Assembly (NCBI GenBank): GCA_963932465.1
Contig: OZ010800.1
Span: 94,290,807-94,354,806, forward strand
Direction: 5' to 3'
DNA length: 64,000 nt
Source of the DNA: Maratus speciosus
Lineage: Eukaryota > Arthropoda > Arachnida > Araneae > Salticidae
The position numbers and the translations under genes were made by a program. Positions 9,701-21,219 of the stretch are shown here, one piece after another (the stretch's first letter is position 1; the number at the start of each line of letters is the position of its first letter). The notes under the pieces were generated by a model. It did no database searches, was not told where the DNA came from, and saw nothing but the letters and a program-made list of their open reading frames with translations.

Positions 9701-11539
9701 GTTATCCTAATATCCTTAATAATTTAGGTGTTGTTTAAATACCACCACCCCCCTTTAAAAAGTGCAAATCCCTTTTAATTATGCATCCCCAAAAATTTAT
9801 CCTGCAACATTTTTTTATCTATGTGTGCAGTTCCCATAGAAATTTTGCAAATCCCCTTTTCCAAAATTCCGCTGTCATGAACCAAAAAGTAAAAATATTG
9901 AGTAGTTATTCACTCCCCCTTCATCCTCCCCTTTCTCTGAACCCGAATTCCTTCTCTCGTTTCTGTAAAGAGAGATCGTGAACTGATGCTCCAAAAAGAG
10001 GATGGGGAGTTCTCCAAGAGAGAAAAACAATCCCTTCTCTGAATGACTTTCCTGCCCTGCGCGCGCACTTATTGCGTGGTAAACAGAAACTAACTGACAG
10101 CGAGTTATTACCTATTACATTCCTTACTTACTTATCCGTACGGAGTGACCCTATGCACATACTTTTGCTTATGTTTTATAAATTGTATTTATTACTTTAT
10201 TTGTGTAAGAGAGAGGAAAAAAAAAGAGTTGTTTTATGTATTCCCTTTGTGTTTTAACTTGAATTCCGAATATATATATATGTGTGTATATAAAAATAAT
10301 TATTTATTCTTGTTAAAATGTTGTAGAGTTCCCTATTTATTATCTTGTAGACCGCCCCCCCCCCCCCATTTATATTAAAAAAAATATCCTTTTTTTTTAA
10401 ATTAGAGTCCACCGGATTTTATTAGGACCTAAAACAGTGGTGTGTAGCCCGCAAAAGGTTAACTTAGAGGCGTACCACATGCTTTTTACATGTATCCATT
10501 TGTCTAATGACTAGTAGTTACAAAACCAGTGTTCAGAGCCCTACTTTAAAATCCACCCCAACCAAAAAAAATATTTTTTTTTCGTATGGCCAATTTGGGA
10601 AAAAAAAACATTTTAGTCATGTATATCCATTTACCACCCATATAACTTACCCCCCCCCCCCCAACAATAGTAATTATACCCCAATAATACAGTAACTTTT
10701 CCAATTTTTATTATTATTATTTTTTTTTAATTATTCATTGATAATACCATTATTCCAAGTATTGTAAATATTATAAAAGTGAAATATTAAATTTTTATAT
10801 TTTACAGTAATATATCAAAAATTAGTCAAAAATCATAGATCCACTATGTTTATAATTTTTTTTCACTTTATTTATGGATTTATACCATTTTCCTCATTAA
10901 ACTATTTCTACTAGAAATTTGCTTAACTAAATAATAATAAAAAATAATAAAATGAAGTATGTTCTTTGCTTGAACCTTTTACTTAAAACTATCTAGCCAC
11001 TATTTTAACCATTTGGTTAAAGTTGCAACTAACTAAAATATATTCCGCAGGAATCGTAATTACAAAAAGTTTAAAATACTAACTAATATTCCAGAGAACA
11101 TCAAAAATCATCGCTATTTACAACCTAGTATGCCTAAGCAAAACAATGTATATTATAAGTTCTCCCTCTTCCTTTTTTTTTTCTTCACTTAGTGATAAAT
11201 CCGCTCTATGTGTATTATTAATAGACTGGAACCTAGTAATTACCATTCTCCCAAAACGTACTCCCAGACTGTTACAGTGTACCAGAGTGAGAGAGAAAAA
11301 GGGGAAAAAAAAACACACCATCCTATGCTTGTGAGCATTTGTCTACTATTTATATATATGTATTTTGCTACATATTCTACCTATTTTACTATTTTACATG
11401 CTTTAATATACTATAAATAACCGAAATATGCAAAGAAAAGACACTTTTCTTATATCAATATATGCCCTTAGATATAAAAATTAATATTTGAATAAGAACC
11501 TTTAAGTGATATGTTTATCACCCTCGCAACTGTTAAACT
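6739..11539. other. Gypsy-1 3' noncoding region, proximal part
   Basis: About 4.8 kb between the BEL insertion and the minisatellite, without a credible gene on either strand. It is AT-rich with long homopolymers (T near 7799-7820 and 9318-9341; C13-14 near 10354 and 10651) and a CTTT microsatellite near 7500. A few GC-richer islands (6743-6820, 7601-7727, 8500-8577, 8640-8750) stand out. No envelope-like frame is visible. It could include further old insertions that I cannot delimit. Confidence 0.4.
7601..7727 (+). other. Exon-like island bounded by splice consensus
   Basis: A 127-bp GC-richer segment preceded by ATTTTTACAG (acceptor-like) and followed by GTAAGTA (donor-like), on the strand opposite to Gypsy-1. 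No long frame crosses it. Two nearby islands also end in donor-like GTAAGT/GTAAGA (about 6818 and 8575). This may be chance in AT-rich DNA. Confidence 0.2.
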
Positions 11540-12165
11540 ATCTAGATTAATATACTATATATATTAAAACTTACACACTAGTAGATACATAAAAGCCGTT
11601 AAACTACCTGTTTGTCTCCATCGCCAATATTAAACTACATTAATTACCATGTTATATATACTAAAACTTACACGCTAGTAGATACATAAAAACAATTCAA
11701 TAACAAGTTTATAACCCTAAACCTCAAAAATATAAAGCACCTCTTAGACCATGTGAATCACTACACTACATATACTAACTTAAACACTAGTAGATACAGA
11801 AGCACAATTCGGTGGCCTGTTTATCACCCTAAAGAACAAAAAATAGAAACCTATTTCGAATTATCTGACTAAATATCCTATATACATTAAACTTAAACAC
11901 TAGTAGATACAGAAGCACAATTCGGTGGCCTGTTTATCACCCTAAAGAACAAAATATAGAAACCTATTTCGAATTATCTGACTAAATATCCTATATACAT
12001 TAAACTTAAACACTAGTAGATACAAAAGAACAATTCGGTGACATATTTATCACCATAAACAGAAAAATAACAAGTAAACTTTGAATTATGTTACTAAACA
12101 CACTATATACACTAAACATACACACTAGTAGATACACCAGAACAATTCAGCTCCCGCCCGTCTTT
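11540..12165. repeat. Minisatellite, ~112-bp unit, six copies
   Basis: The landmark CACTAGTAGATAC (one copy reads CGCTAG) occurs at 11576, 11673, 11785, 11898, 12011 and 12123, so spacings are 97, 112, 113, 113 and 112. The copies at 11785-12010 are almost identical over the whole unit; the outer ones are more diverged. The array ends about 90 bases beyond the integrase stop, inside the Gypsy-1 3' region, and is followed by a T-run and (GT)n. Confidence 0.9.
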
Positions 12166-12253
12166 TTTTTTTTTTTTTTGTGTGTGTAATACTTTAGTTA
12201 GATCAACCTCTACTTCTAAAAAAACATAAAAATGAAGAAAATTAAAAATATTT

Positions 12254-15200
12254 TTACACTTCTTCCGTACTTTCCTCATCGTTGTCGTTCGTTTGAGGTA
12301 ATTTCATTTTAGCACTTGGCTTCCACATGTGAGTAATATGGCGTTGAATCTTTTTTTTATTAGGTTCGAGTATATGTTTCAAAATATAATTATTGCTTCT
12401 TGCCACCTTTACAACTTCATAAGGACCGTCGAACTTAGGATGTAACGCCAATGGGCGTCCAACATTTTTTAAGTATACTTGATCCCCAATTTCCAATTTC
12501 ACAACTTTTTCAAAATCTTTGCCCACATATTCTTTCGCCATTCGTTCTTGGTTTGCGAGTGCAGTTTTATAAACTTCTTTCATATGTGCAATGCGTTTTT
12601 GAACAAACTGTTGTGTACATAACATATCCGGCTCCTCTAGAGCTGTAAAATGGTTGGCCGTTTCTCTAGCGAAAAACAGCTTATCAGGACGGTATCCTAA
12701 AGCTCTGTGCATCGAAGTATTATGCGACAGAATAAAGAACGGCAACCTTATATCCCATTCCGTTGTTGTTCTTGCCATTGCACTAATCGAAGACTTTAAC
12801 TCTTTGTGAGTCACTTCAAGAATTCCATTCGAGGAATAATTATAAGTAGAGCAAAAGTGGAGGTTCAACCCCATTGCTGTCATAAATTCTTTAAAAAGGG
12901 TTCCCCGAAAATATTTCGCGTTATCTACAATTAATTCTCGAAAGAGGCCAAATGTACTAATGTAATTTGTGAGTGCATTTAGTATCGTTTGTGTCTCTAC
13001 ATTACGCAATGGTATTGCCTGTAAAAATCTTGACGCAACGTCAATGATCGTCAAGATAAAACAGTGTTTTTTTAAGGTCTGTGGTAGTTTGCCCACAATA
13101 TCCGTATGCACCACTGAGCCTATTATATGATCTTTCTCCACTTTCTGTAAGGGAATCTTAATCATTTTATGCTGCTTATTTTTGTTACAAGGTATGCAAG
13201 CTGCACAATAATTTTTTACATCCCTATACATCCCAAACCAGTAAAATCTTGTTTTCACTAATTCATATGTTTTGGGAAAACCAAAATGTGCCTTATGAGC
13301 TTCTTGAATTATTTCAAATATTAATTTATTAGGAGCTATCAGCAGTGGTTTATCTTTATACCGTTGCTTCAATATTAGTACTTTGTTGTCCTTTAGCTCA
13401 AATTTCTTAGTCTGGCGATTTGGTTTACCATTTTCAATTTTCTGAATAATTAATTTAAGTTTTGGATCATCATTTTGAGCCTCTCTTATCTTTTCTTCTG
13501 AAAGATTAGAATTAACTTTAAATAAATCATTTTGAAGTTCATTTAAAGCCGTTATATTATTTATATTTCTTGAGACGAAATCTGCCGGGTTCTCTTCGCC
13601 AGGAATAAATCCTATCTCAAAATCAAAATTCCCTAACCTCATTATCCACCTTGCTATGATATCGCTCTGTTTTTCTAACTTAAAATGATCAGTCAAAGCT
13701 TTAGAATCAGTGAGTATTGTAATTTTTTTTCCCAAAAGAAAATTTTCAAAATAAACACAAGCATCATGAATCGCTAGTAATTCGTACTTTATACTAGGAT
13801 ATTTTTTCTCAGAATCCTTTAATTTTCGTCCGTAAAATTCAATCGGTACATAATCCTCTCCCTGTTTCTGTGCTAAGATTGCAGAAAGTGCTGTCTTAGA
13901 TGCGTCCGTAATTTAAAAAAATTCCTTGTTGAAATTTGGCGCTTTTAAAGTTGGATTATGTAAAATAGCTTCTTGAATGGCCAAAAATGCTTTTTCCGCC
14001 TCTTCGTTCCAATTAAATTTTACTTTTTCTTTGGTCATTTGAACTAATAGATCTACAATTTCCGAATATTTATGTATTAACGATCTAAAGTAATTGGCCA
14101 TTCCTAAAAGAGATTTGACACCCTTTTTGTTTTTAGGCCTTGCCAAATTTTGAATTTTTTCAATATTCTTTTTCGAAGGGGAATAACCGTTTTCATGAAC
14201 CCTAAAACCTAAGAATTCAATTTCATGTTTGCATATTTGCATCTTTCGTGGCTCTATTGTTAAATTGTTGTCAATCAATTTTTTTAAGACCTCTGCAATT
14301 AGAGTTAGCATTCTTTCCACCGAATTCGCCGCAATAAGGACATCATCTATAAAATATGTGACTTCCTCTTTATTGAAGTCGCCTAAAACTAAGTCCATTA
14401 ATTCTGCGAAAGTAGTTGGACTGACCTTCAGGCCAAAATTCATTCTCACTGGCTGAAACTTGCCAAATTCCGTTATAAATGCTAACTTTTCCCTGTCTTG
14501 TGGTTGTAAATTTATTTGGAAAAATGCGCTGTGGAGGTCCAGGACTGTATAATATTTTTTTCCGCATATTTTCTGCAACAATTCACGAATATCAGGTATC
14601 GGATAAGCATATCCCTCTAATATTGCATTTAGTAATCTATAATCACAAGCCAAACGATATTTTAACTCATGGTTCTCCGCAGTCTTCTTTTTTACAAATA
14701 ATACCGGAAACGCGTACGAAGATTTGCTTTTCTCAATAATATTTGCCTCCAACAACTTTCTTATCTCTGCTTGTGCATATTCTCGCACTGTATGAGGAAT
14801 CTTATAAGGTTTAGACTGTATAGCATGATTGTGCGCCAATTTGATTTGGGGGGTGACTAAGGATGTCTGACCTAACGATTTGTAAGATTTCGAAAATGCA
14901 TGTAAATGTTGCATCAAAAGGTTCTCCATCTTTTCCTGTAGTTCTTTGGGAAGATGCGCAAGATCAAAATCTTCCGGTGAAATTTCTGTTTCTCTCAATT
15001 TACGAACTTCCTCAATACTTAAAGTATTAATCTCATGTACCTTACCGTCTATAATATTTTCAGGCACTTCATCCGTTCCAAAATCAATGTCTAAAATTAA
15101 ATTCCCAAATTTTGTACCCTTCTGTAGAATAATTTTCTTATCCGAAATATTCTTAATTATTACATTAATAATTCTGTTCTGAGATATTTCGTGTACCGAG

Positions 15201-15475
15201 TTATAACATTTAATGCCCAAATTATGAATATCTGGCTCAAAAAGTACCATACTGTTTTCTCCTATAAAATCAGGACATAGTAAAGTAGCGATTTTTTCTT
15301 GCCCTGCAGCAATATAAATTTTGTGCACTGATTTTACCCATATTTTGTTTCTCTTACTCTCCTTTTTAGTAACTACATTTTCTACTTCTTCAGTAATTAT
15401 AATATTTATGTCCTGCACTGGTAATTTGTTATCATTATGATTGAGTGGAATTTTTGCATTTTTAAATTTCAACAT
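12254..15475 (-). pseudogene. Gypsy-1 pol: RT, RNase H, integrase with one nonsense codon
   Basis: A single reading frame from ATG 15475 to 12254, interrupted only by TAA at 13913-13915. Both sides are in the same frame and the intervening RNase H start (ITDASKTALS) is open. Order: linker with ISPEDFDLAHLP; RT with LACDYRLLN, VLDLHSAFFQI and catalytic YFIDDV near 14341-14355; RNase H with TDASK and LTDSKAL; integrase with a zinc region, then D in HTDIVG (~13100), D in IVDNAKYF and E in ILEVTHKEL (~12825); and a C-terminal GPYEV motif ending in an acidic tail. The RT-RNaseH-IN order identifies Ty3/gypsy. All catalytic acidic residues I checked are present, so the copy is only lightly damaged. 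In the integrase, DNAK replaces the more usual DxG. Confidence 0.9.
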
Positions 15476-15906
15476 TTTTTTTTTCTATGTCAATCACCAT
15501 TTGATTTGTTTTTAAATAATCATATCCCAACAACATATTATAAGATGCCTTAAAATTATTTTCTGTTACATAAAATGTGCCAGAAGTAAATGCCTTCTGT
15601 AATTTAAATGACAATTGTAAACAATGTGTAAATGGAATTGATGTACCGCTAAAAGATTGTATTCTAATCCTATGGCCCAAATATTTAAATTTTACATTAT
15701 TTTCTTTTTTTTTTCAAATAAACTGGCTGAAATTAAAGACACTGCTCCGCCCGTATCTAAAAGAGCTGAAACTTTTATTCCTTTAATATCAAAATTAATA
15801 ATTGGTACATTTTCCATTTCTTTATCACTAACACTCGCTATAACCTTCGTATTTTGGGATCTGAGGACAGATTCCTGCTCCTCATTCTTAGTATCCCCAG
15901 ATCCCC
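15462..15906 (-). pseudogene. Gypsy-1 protease region, frameshifted
   Basis: The minus strand encodes an aspartic protease start ALLDTGGAVSLISASLFE (active-site DTG near 15750). The frame then breaks at an A-run near 15708-15716. A second frame continues the protease (72 codons, 15462-15680) and overlaps the start of the pol frame by 14 bases. Gag ends at 15907, so the protease would be made by a shift from gag or after it. Confidence 0.75.
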
Positions 15907-17230
15907 TTATATGTTTCCCGAACGTTGCTTATTTCCCGTTATCTTACGTCCCTCTGTTTTATTTGATGTACTATTATCCCGATTCGCATTATTCACATTC
16001 CTATAATTTTCCTGGGGATTTATTTGACCTTGATTTTGTGGGTGATACCCCTGCCCATTCGGAAAATTCTGCCCATAGTTATAATTAGGATGAATATTTC
16101 CCACACCATAATTACCATAACCTGAAGGCTGTCCCTGTGGGACATAATTATACTGATAATTTTGACCCATTGGCAATGAAGGAGGAAAATTCCAATTACC
16201 TACACTTCCGTACCCCTGAAAATTCCGAACCTCATTATTAGAGCTTGTAAATCCCTGCATATTTTGTCCATGTGTTGGAAAATTCTGTTGATAATCATTA
16301 TTCCGATACTCTCTTTTATTATTTACATTATAACGACATTCTTCCGTATCATGATTTCTTAAATTACATATATTACAATACCTCGTATTATTTCGTGAAT
16401 TATTTTGCCATTTTTCTGTTGGCTTACATTTTAATTTTTCCAATTCAGCTCTCAACTGCTTTAATTCCTTTTCTTGTTTTTCATTTTTTCTTAATAATGA
16501 TTCGCAAAATTCAGTTGTTGTACTTGTACCTATCGCATTTAATTCCTCAAACTTAACCGACAAAAACGCCTCTTCCACTGTTAGGGCAATTTCGGTTGCT
16601 TCCTTATACTGATCAATCGCTCTCTTTCTTATTTCCAAAGCAATATCCGGTTTGATAGATTCTAAGAATCGGTGTAATTTCATCAAATCAAATAATTTCC
16701 GCGCATCTGCCTTGTTAGAAAGACCCGAAATGTCAAAAAATTTCGCAGCTACCAGATTAAATCTCACAATATAATCCGACATACTCTCCGCTGGTTTTTG
16801 TTGAATCTTTGAAAAATCATTATGTGATTCACCGAATGTTTTTTTTGTGTCAAAGGTTTGGATCGCTTTTTCTTTAAATTTCGCATAATCGGTTTCCGAA
16901 TTTAGTTCTACATCCGTTTGTAACCTTTCACGTGCCGTTCCGACAAATTTTGAGCGTAAAATTATTCACTTCATTAGAAAAGTTCGTCTGGACGGCAGCT
17001 CTATCGAACTCCTGAATAAAATAATGTATATTACATTCTTTCTTCCCATCATATGGTGCAATCACATTTAATAAATTATCCGTATTCGCCTTTTCGGTAT
17101 CCGTTTTAGACATATTTACTTTATTCGTTGAATTTTTTAACTTACTCTGTGCAAGACGGGTACGCGCTTCAATAATGAAATTATTAAATTCCGAACTGGT
17201 ACGCTTTTTAATTTTAGACTTATTTCCCAT
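15907..17230 (-). pseudogene. Gypsy-1 gag, one frameshift
   Basis: ATG at 17230 starts a basic N-terminus (MGNKSKIKKR). A capsid-like region contains APYDGKKECNIHYFIQEFD. The first frame stops at 16928; the next frame continues through 16945-16782 without further stops and ends at 15907. The breakpoint is near an A4/T3 run at about 16945. The second part has a coiled Lys/Glu-rich segment, one zinc knuckle CNICNLRNHDTEEC (C-x2-C-x4-H-x4-C), and a long Gln/Asn/Gly/Tyr-rich tail reminiscent of a prion-like low-complexity domain. Gag binds and packages element RNA. Confidence 0.85.
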
Positions 17231-17490
17231 GCGCTAACATTATTTTAAATAAATTGGGTGTAAAATTTCCAATTGCAAAAATTATTAATAATATGAAATA
17301 CCATGAAAAATCAAATATAAAATGTAAAGAAATATAAACACAGCATTCAAAGAAAAACCCTTAGGAATAAGAGAACTAATCACAGTAAATATAACGCATA
17401 CTCCAAAAAAAAAAAAATAAATTCTTCCGAAGAATAGAGGAAAAGAAAAATTAATGTAATGTATATAAATCTTTCTTCAAGTGCACCATC

Positions 17491-17526
<36 letters not shown>

Positions 17527-18083
17527 CATCTATGTATTTCTACCTTTTCTATCAGTTGCACTGATAAATTATAGGAAAATTTTATTATTTTCTTTTTATT
17601 TATTTATTTTTTCTTATTTATTTTTTCTTTTATCATAATAATACCCCTCTATTATTATTTCTTAATGCACATGTATAATATACAATTATTCATTATAATT
17701 CAACTCGATATATTTAACAAACTCCTAAACCTGAGAAAAACATATATAAAAAGTAAATATATAATTTTCAAAAATATATTTTCTCATATTATCATTTGTC
17801 ATGACTGAACCTTGTTATAAAAGTTGTGCCAATCTTTGTTTTGTCCACAGGAGAACTTTGTCATTCGAACAAAACAAAACAAAAAAATTTAATATGTAGG
17901 ATAAAAAAATTGAAATTATCTGCATAATAATTTAGACCTAAATATCCTTAGAATGTTAATACGTAAAGTATAAAAAAGGTATAAGTTTATTGAATAAAAA
18001 CAAAAAATTATTAATGTAATTAATTTGACCCAAAATGTAATTATAATTAAGACAAAATAATAATAGCCTCATGTTCCCATAGA
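17231..18083. other. Gypsy-1 gag leader
   Basis: About 850 bases of AT-rich DNA between gag and the primer-site candidate, with a long (TA)n tract near 17496-17523. No coding frame is visible. Confidence 0.45.
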
Positions 18084-18100
18084 AAGAGATCACGGTACCA
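18084..18100 (-). promoter_or_regulatory. Gypsy-1 primer binding site candidate
   Basis: The minus strand reads TGGTACCGTGATCTC. The first 11 bases equal the primer-site candidate of Gypsy-3 (41077-41090). Both are one mismatch from the complement of a typical tRNA-His 3' end (TGGTGCCGTGA). The exact LTR end beside it is not resolved. Confidence 0.5.
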
Positions 18101-19630
18101 CCTAAGTATCGGGGAAGCCCATGCTGGCAAGATCTAGATAACTATTAAAAATTAGGTTAATGAATATCTTAATTTATCTATAAATTCCCTAACACAAGCT
18201 AACAAGAGTGTTGGGCGCACCCTTTTCTCCGAACTTACTTGATCCAAAAGAAAATCTATCTTATAGGGGCCTTTAATTATAGAGGACCTGGTGATCGTAA
18301 AGCCTAGTTAGTTAATAGATAACCTACGGTCATTTACCTAAAAGGTTATCTTGAATAAATAAGACAATGCGTTGTGAAATGTTTAGAAGATAACTAACCT
18401 ATGGCCAATTGGTTTGAAGGGAAATATATAATAAAATCAAAACCACTAAATATAACTCCCCAATTTTCAGACAAACCAACCCTACAAGATAAATTTAATT
18501 ATGGCTTTTTCATATATGGTCTAATAATAATATTAAGCAGTCAGGTAATTTCTAAATACGTAAAATAAGTAATTAGCAAGATTTTTAACAAATAATAACA
18601 AAGAGGGGAATTAATAATAATAAATCATTTATTTACACCACAGGCAAATTATATTAAGTTACAATTAAATAATTCATACTTTTACCATCCAAAATAATAA
18701 CTAATGAAAAAAAAACACTAATTTGGATATTAATTGAAGTTGACAAGTTCTCCTGGGCACCCTATTCCCAATTCAAACATTTGATATTAATACGGTACAC
18801 AATAGAAAAGAGAACATCCATAACATCGTACCTTTTTCCCCATTGGGGGTCACAAGATCCTTTTAGAGTTGTAGACTTGACAGTATATATATATATATCC
18901 AAAAGTTCTTTTTTTTGTTTGTAGAACCACAACACACATATTCGTGTTCCGTAATTTTAGTTTTATTTACACTAAATTCCACCCAGGTCTGGGCCAAAAG
19001 CAAAAATGTTTAAATCATTTTTTAAAAAAAAATTAACACTACTATATTGCTCGTCATAGACAGAGCAAGTAAACATGGGCAGATCAGCCAAAAGGGCTTG
19101 AAAAAAAATAACCACCGCACTCTGGAACTCTTTTTGTACATCTGTGTTTTTTTTCGAGAAAAAGAAAATCTCTCTCTGTTAAAAATTTGCATGTGCGGCC
19201 CTGAGTGGTGGATGCGAATTAACATATTCAGCATAATTAAAATCTCCAACCACTCGCCGCTGCCTGGACCCGCCTTCGTGTCGGCCAGTGGTCAGTGGGT
19301 CCCCGGAATGCACAGGGTCTTCCGACCCTCCTACATCCGATATTTCAAACCCCACTTTCTCACGAGACCGCGGGCTCCCACACGAATTTCCAGCAGCTGT
19401 CCCATAAAACATGAGGTCATAAAAGTCCCTCTTTTGTACCAAAACTGTCCAATTCTTTACTTTACATCGTAATATCATACATACAGATAGTAACTGGCAA
19501 TTAAGCTTTCCCCTTAGCAAAACACTTGCCTGGGAAAATACTTAATGCTCTTGGTACCCATCCTTAATAAAATAATAATAATGTATTAATAAATGCATAC
19601 ATAAAAACAATAATACTGTACATTGAAAAA

Positions 19631-19736
19631 AAAAACTTGAATTAAAAAATTAATCAATTAGATAAAATAATCACTTAGATAAAAAAAACTTGAATTAAAA
19701 AATTAATCAATTAGATAAAATAATCACTTAGATAAA
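19631..19736. repeat. 53-bp direct duplication
   Basis: The unit containing ACTTGAATTAAAAAATTAAT occurs at 19635 and again at 19688 (period 53), nearly identical. It lies inside the Gypsy-1 LTR. Confidence 0.9.
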
Positions 19737-19758
19737 TATATACATAGATGATATCGAC

Positions 19759-19905
19759 TATTCATATATATATATATATTTATACGTAATATGTATATAT
19801 ATATATTTATACGTATATATATGTATTATACGTATATATATGTATTTATACGTAATATATATATATTTATACGTATATATGTAAACTTATTCATATATAT
19901 ATATA
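19759..19905. repeat. TATACG/TA microsatellite
   Basis: Degenerate TATACGTA and (TA)n units, expanded relative to bases 10-40 of the other LTR copy. Confidence 0.85.
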
Positions 19906-19965
19906 TATCTTTTTCCTTCAAAAAAATAGTTCTAAATATCCAAAATGTTGAAATCATGCCAACAA

Positions 19966-20736
19966 TGAGTTAAGAGTCAATAACTTGCAATTTGATTTCA
20001 ATAGTGATATTTCAATAGCTTTTGAGAAATTACGTTAGGCGTATTGAATTTTCACAGAAAAGTGCATTTTTCCATAAAATTCATTTATTTAACAGAAACA
20101 TTTACGTAACTATTTTAAACTTTATTTAATATTTACTTAACAGTTATGTGAATCGGAAATTTAATGTATTTATCGATCAAGGTCTTTTTTTTTTTGTGCT
20201 AACTTTTTTTAACTAATGTATCAATAAAAAATAAAAAAATAGTGTACAAATTAGGATATCTGATTATGTTTAAAATGAGATTTTTGTCTAAAATTTTCGT
20301 TTTCTTTGTATTACATTTTATTAAAGCCCACATTTTTAACTTTCCAAATCTGCGTTTACATTTATTGTATTATAAAAAAATCTAAGTTATCAGAATTTAA
20401 AAACGACTTGACAGCTCTCAATGAAACCGGAAGTACCAAACGTTTCAGCGTTATTTTTTTCCCCTTCGAACAAAAACAGCCAAAACTGCCGTTTAGATAT
20501 AAACGGCACACAAAAAAAGACCTTGATCGATAAATACAGCAAATTTCCAATTCACATAACTGTTAATTAATGTTAAGTAAAGTTTAATATAGTTAATTGA
20601 ATGTTTCAGTAAAATAAATGTATTTTATGAATACTTTTCAATGAAAATTCCATACGCAAAAAGATATTTCTAAAAAAGCTATTGAAATATAACTATAAAA
20701 ATGAAATTTAAAAATAATTGACTCATATCTCATGAA
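19966..20736. mobile_element. Foldback element with ~230-bp inverted arms
   Basis: The left arm 19966-20193 and the reverse complement of 20509-20736 match along their length. Shared landmarks are ATTTATCGATCAAGGTCTTT, CAGTTATGTGAAT, GATATTTCAATAGCTTTT and GAGTCAAT. The arms are roughly 75-80% identical by eye. The left arm begins exactly at the Gypsy-1 LTR edge, so Gypsy-1 appears to have inserted into it and the true left end lies outside the window. The 315-bp centre has no gene. Confidence 0.75.
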
Positions 20737-21219
20737 AAATGTCCAATATATCCTTAAATTTAGTTTATTGTCTTCACCACTGTCATACAAATTACGTGTA
20801 TACAGAAAATTCATACATATGCGATAGAATTTACTGTAGAGTGTTTTGCGTATTGGGCTAAATTTCACAGAATTTTACCACAAATTCTTCAATTTACCTA
20901 AATGTAATCAATATATGGACTATATTTTCCTTTTCATCGGAGTTTAGAGTCAAAATCTTCTTAAGCATAACCGTAAACTCTAATTAAAAGGCTTTTCGAA
21001 AAAATATGCTCCGAACGCTGTCAGATAACATAACTAGTTGGATGTGCCAATCCCGAAAACTTTCTTCCATCTTATACATCTTAATATTTCAAAAAGTAGT
21101 TACATATCTTAATACTGCAACATTCTTAGTTCAATGCTATACCAGCATTCATTTTCTTCTTAAATTTCTGCTTCCGTCAATTAAACGGACTAAAAACGAG
21201 TTAATCTATATCATGATAT
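20737..21219. other. No gene seen
   Basis: AT-rich; one short plus-strand frame at 21006-21419 without recognisable features. Confidence 0.4.

Larger units (their letters stand above)
1..19965 (-). mobile_element. Ty3/gypsy LTR retrotransposon Gypsy-1, left end cut by window
   Basis: Bases 1-97 match 19749-19965 (the right copy has a TATACG-rich expansion), and both end in the same GCCAACA on the plus strand. Read on the minus strand this is an LTR beginning TGTTGGCATG. The base next to the left copy opens a polypurine tract, as expected at a 3' LTR. Between the copies, in minus-strand order, lie a primer-site candidate (18084-18100), gag, protease, RT, RNase H and integrase, and then a long 3' noncoding part that holds a complete BEL/Pao element. 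The left end and its target duplication lie outside the window. Joining the LTR copies to the pol genes as one element is an inference from order and strand. Confidence 0.75.
18122..19965 (-). repeat. Gypsy-1 5' LTR, inner edge approximate
   Basis: The right edge at 19965 is fixed by the match to bases 1-97. The inner edge is set provisionally at a TG near 18122, about 20 bases from the primer-site candidate. The LTR holds a GC-rich block (19250-19400), a 53-bp tandem duplication and a TATACG microsatellite. The frames at 19022-19520 are short and without known features. Confidence 0.45.

Noticed and set aside
19047..19520. Two overlapping 113-141-codon frames in a GC-rich block
   Set aside because: They lie inside the inferred Gypsy-1 LTR, have no family features and run antisense to each other.
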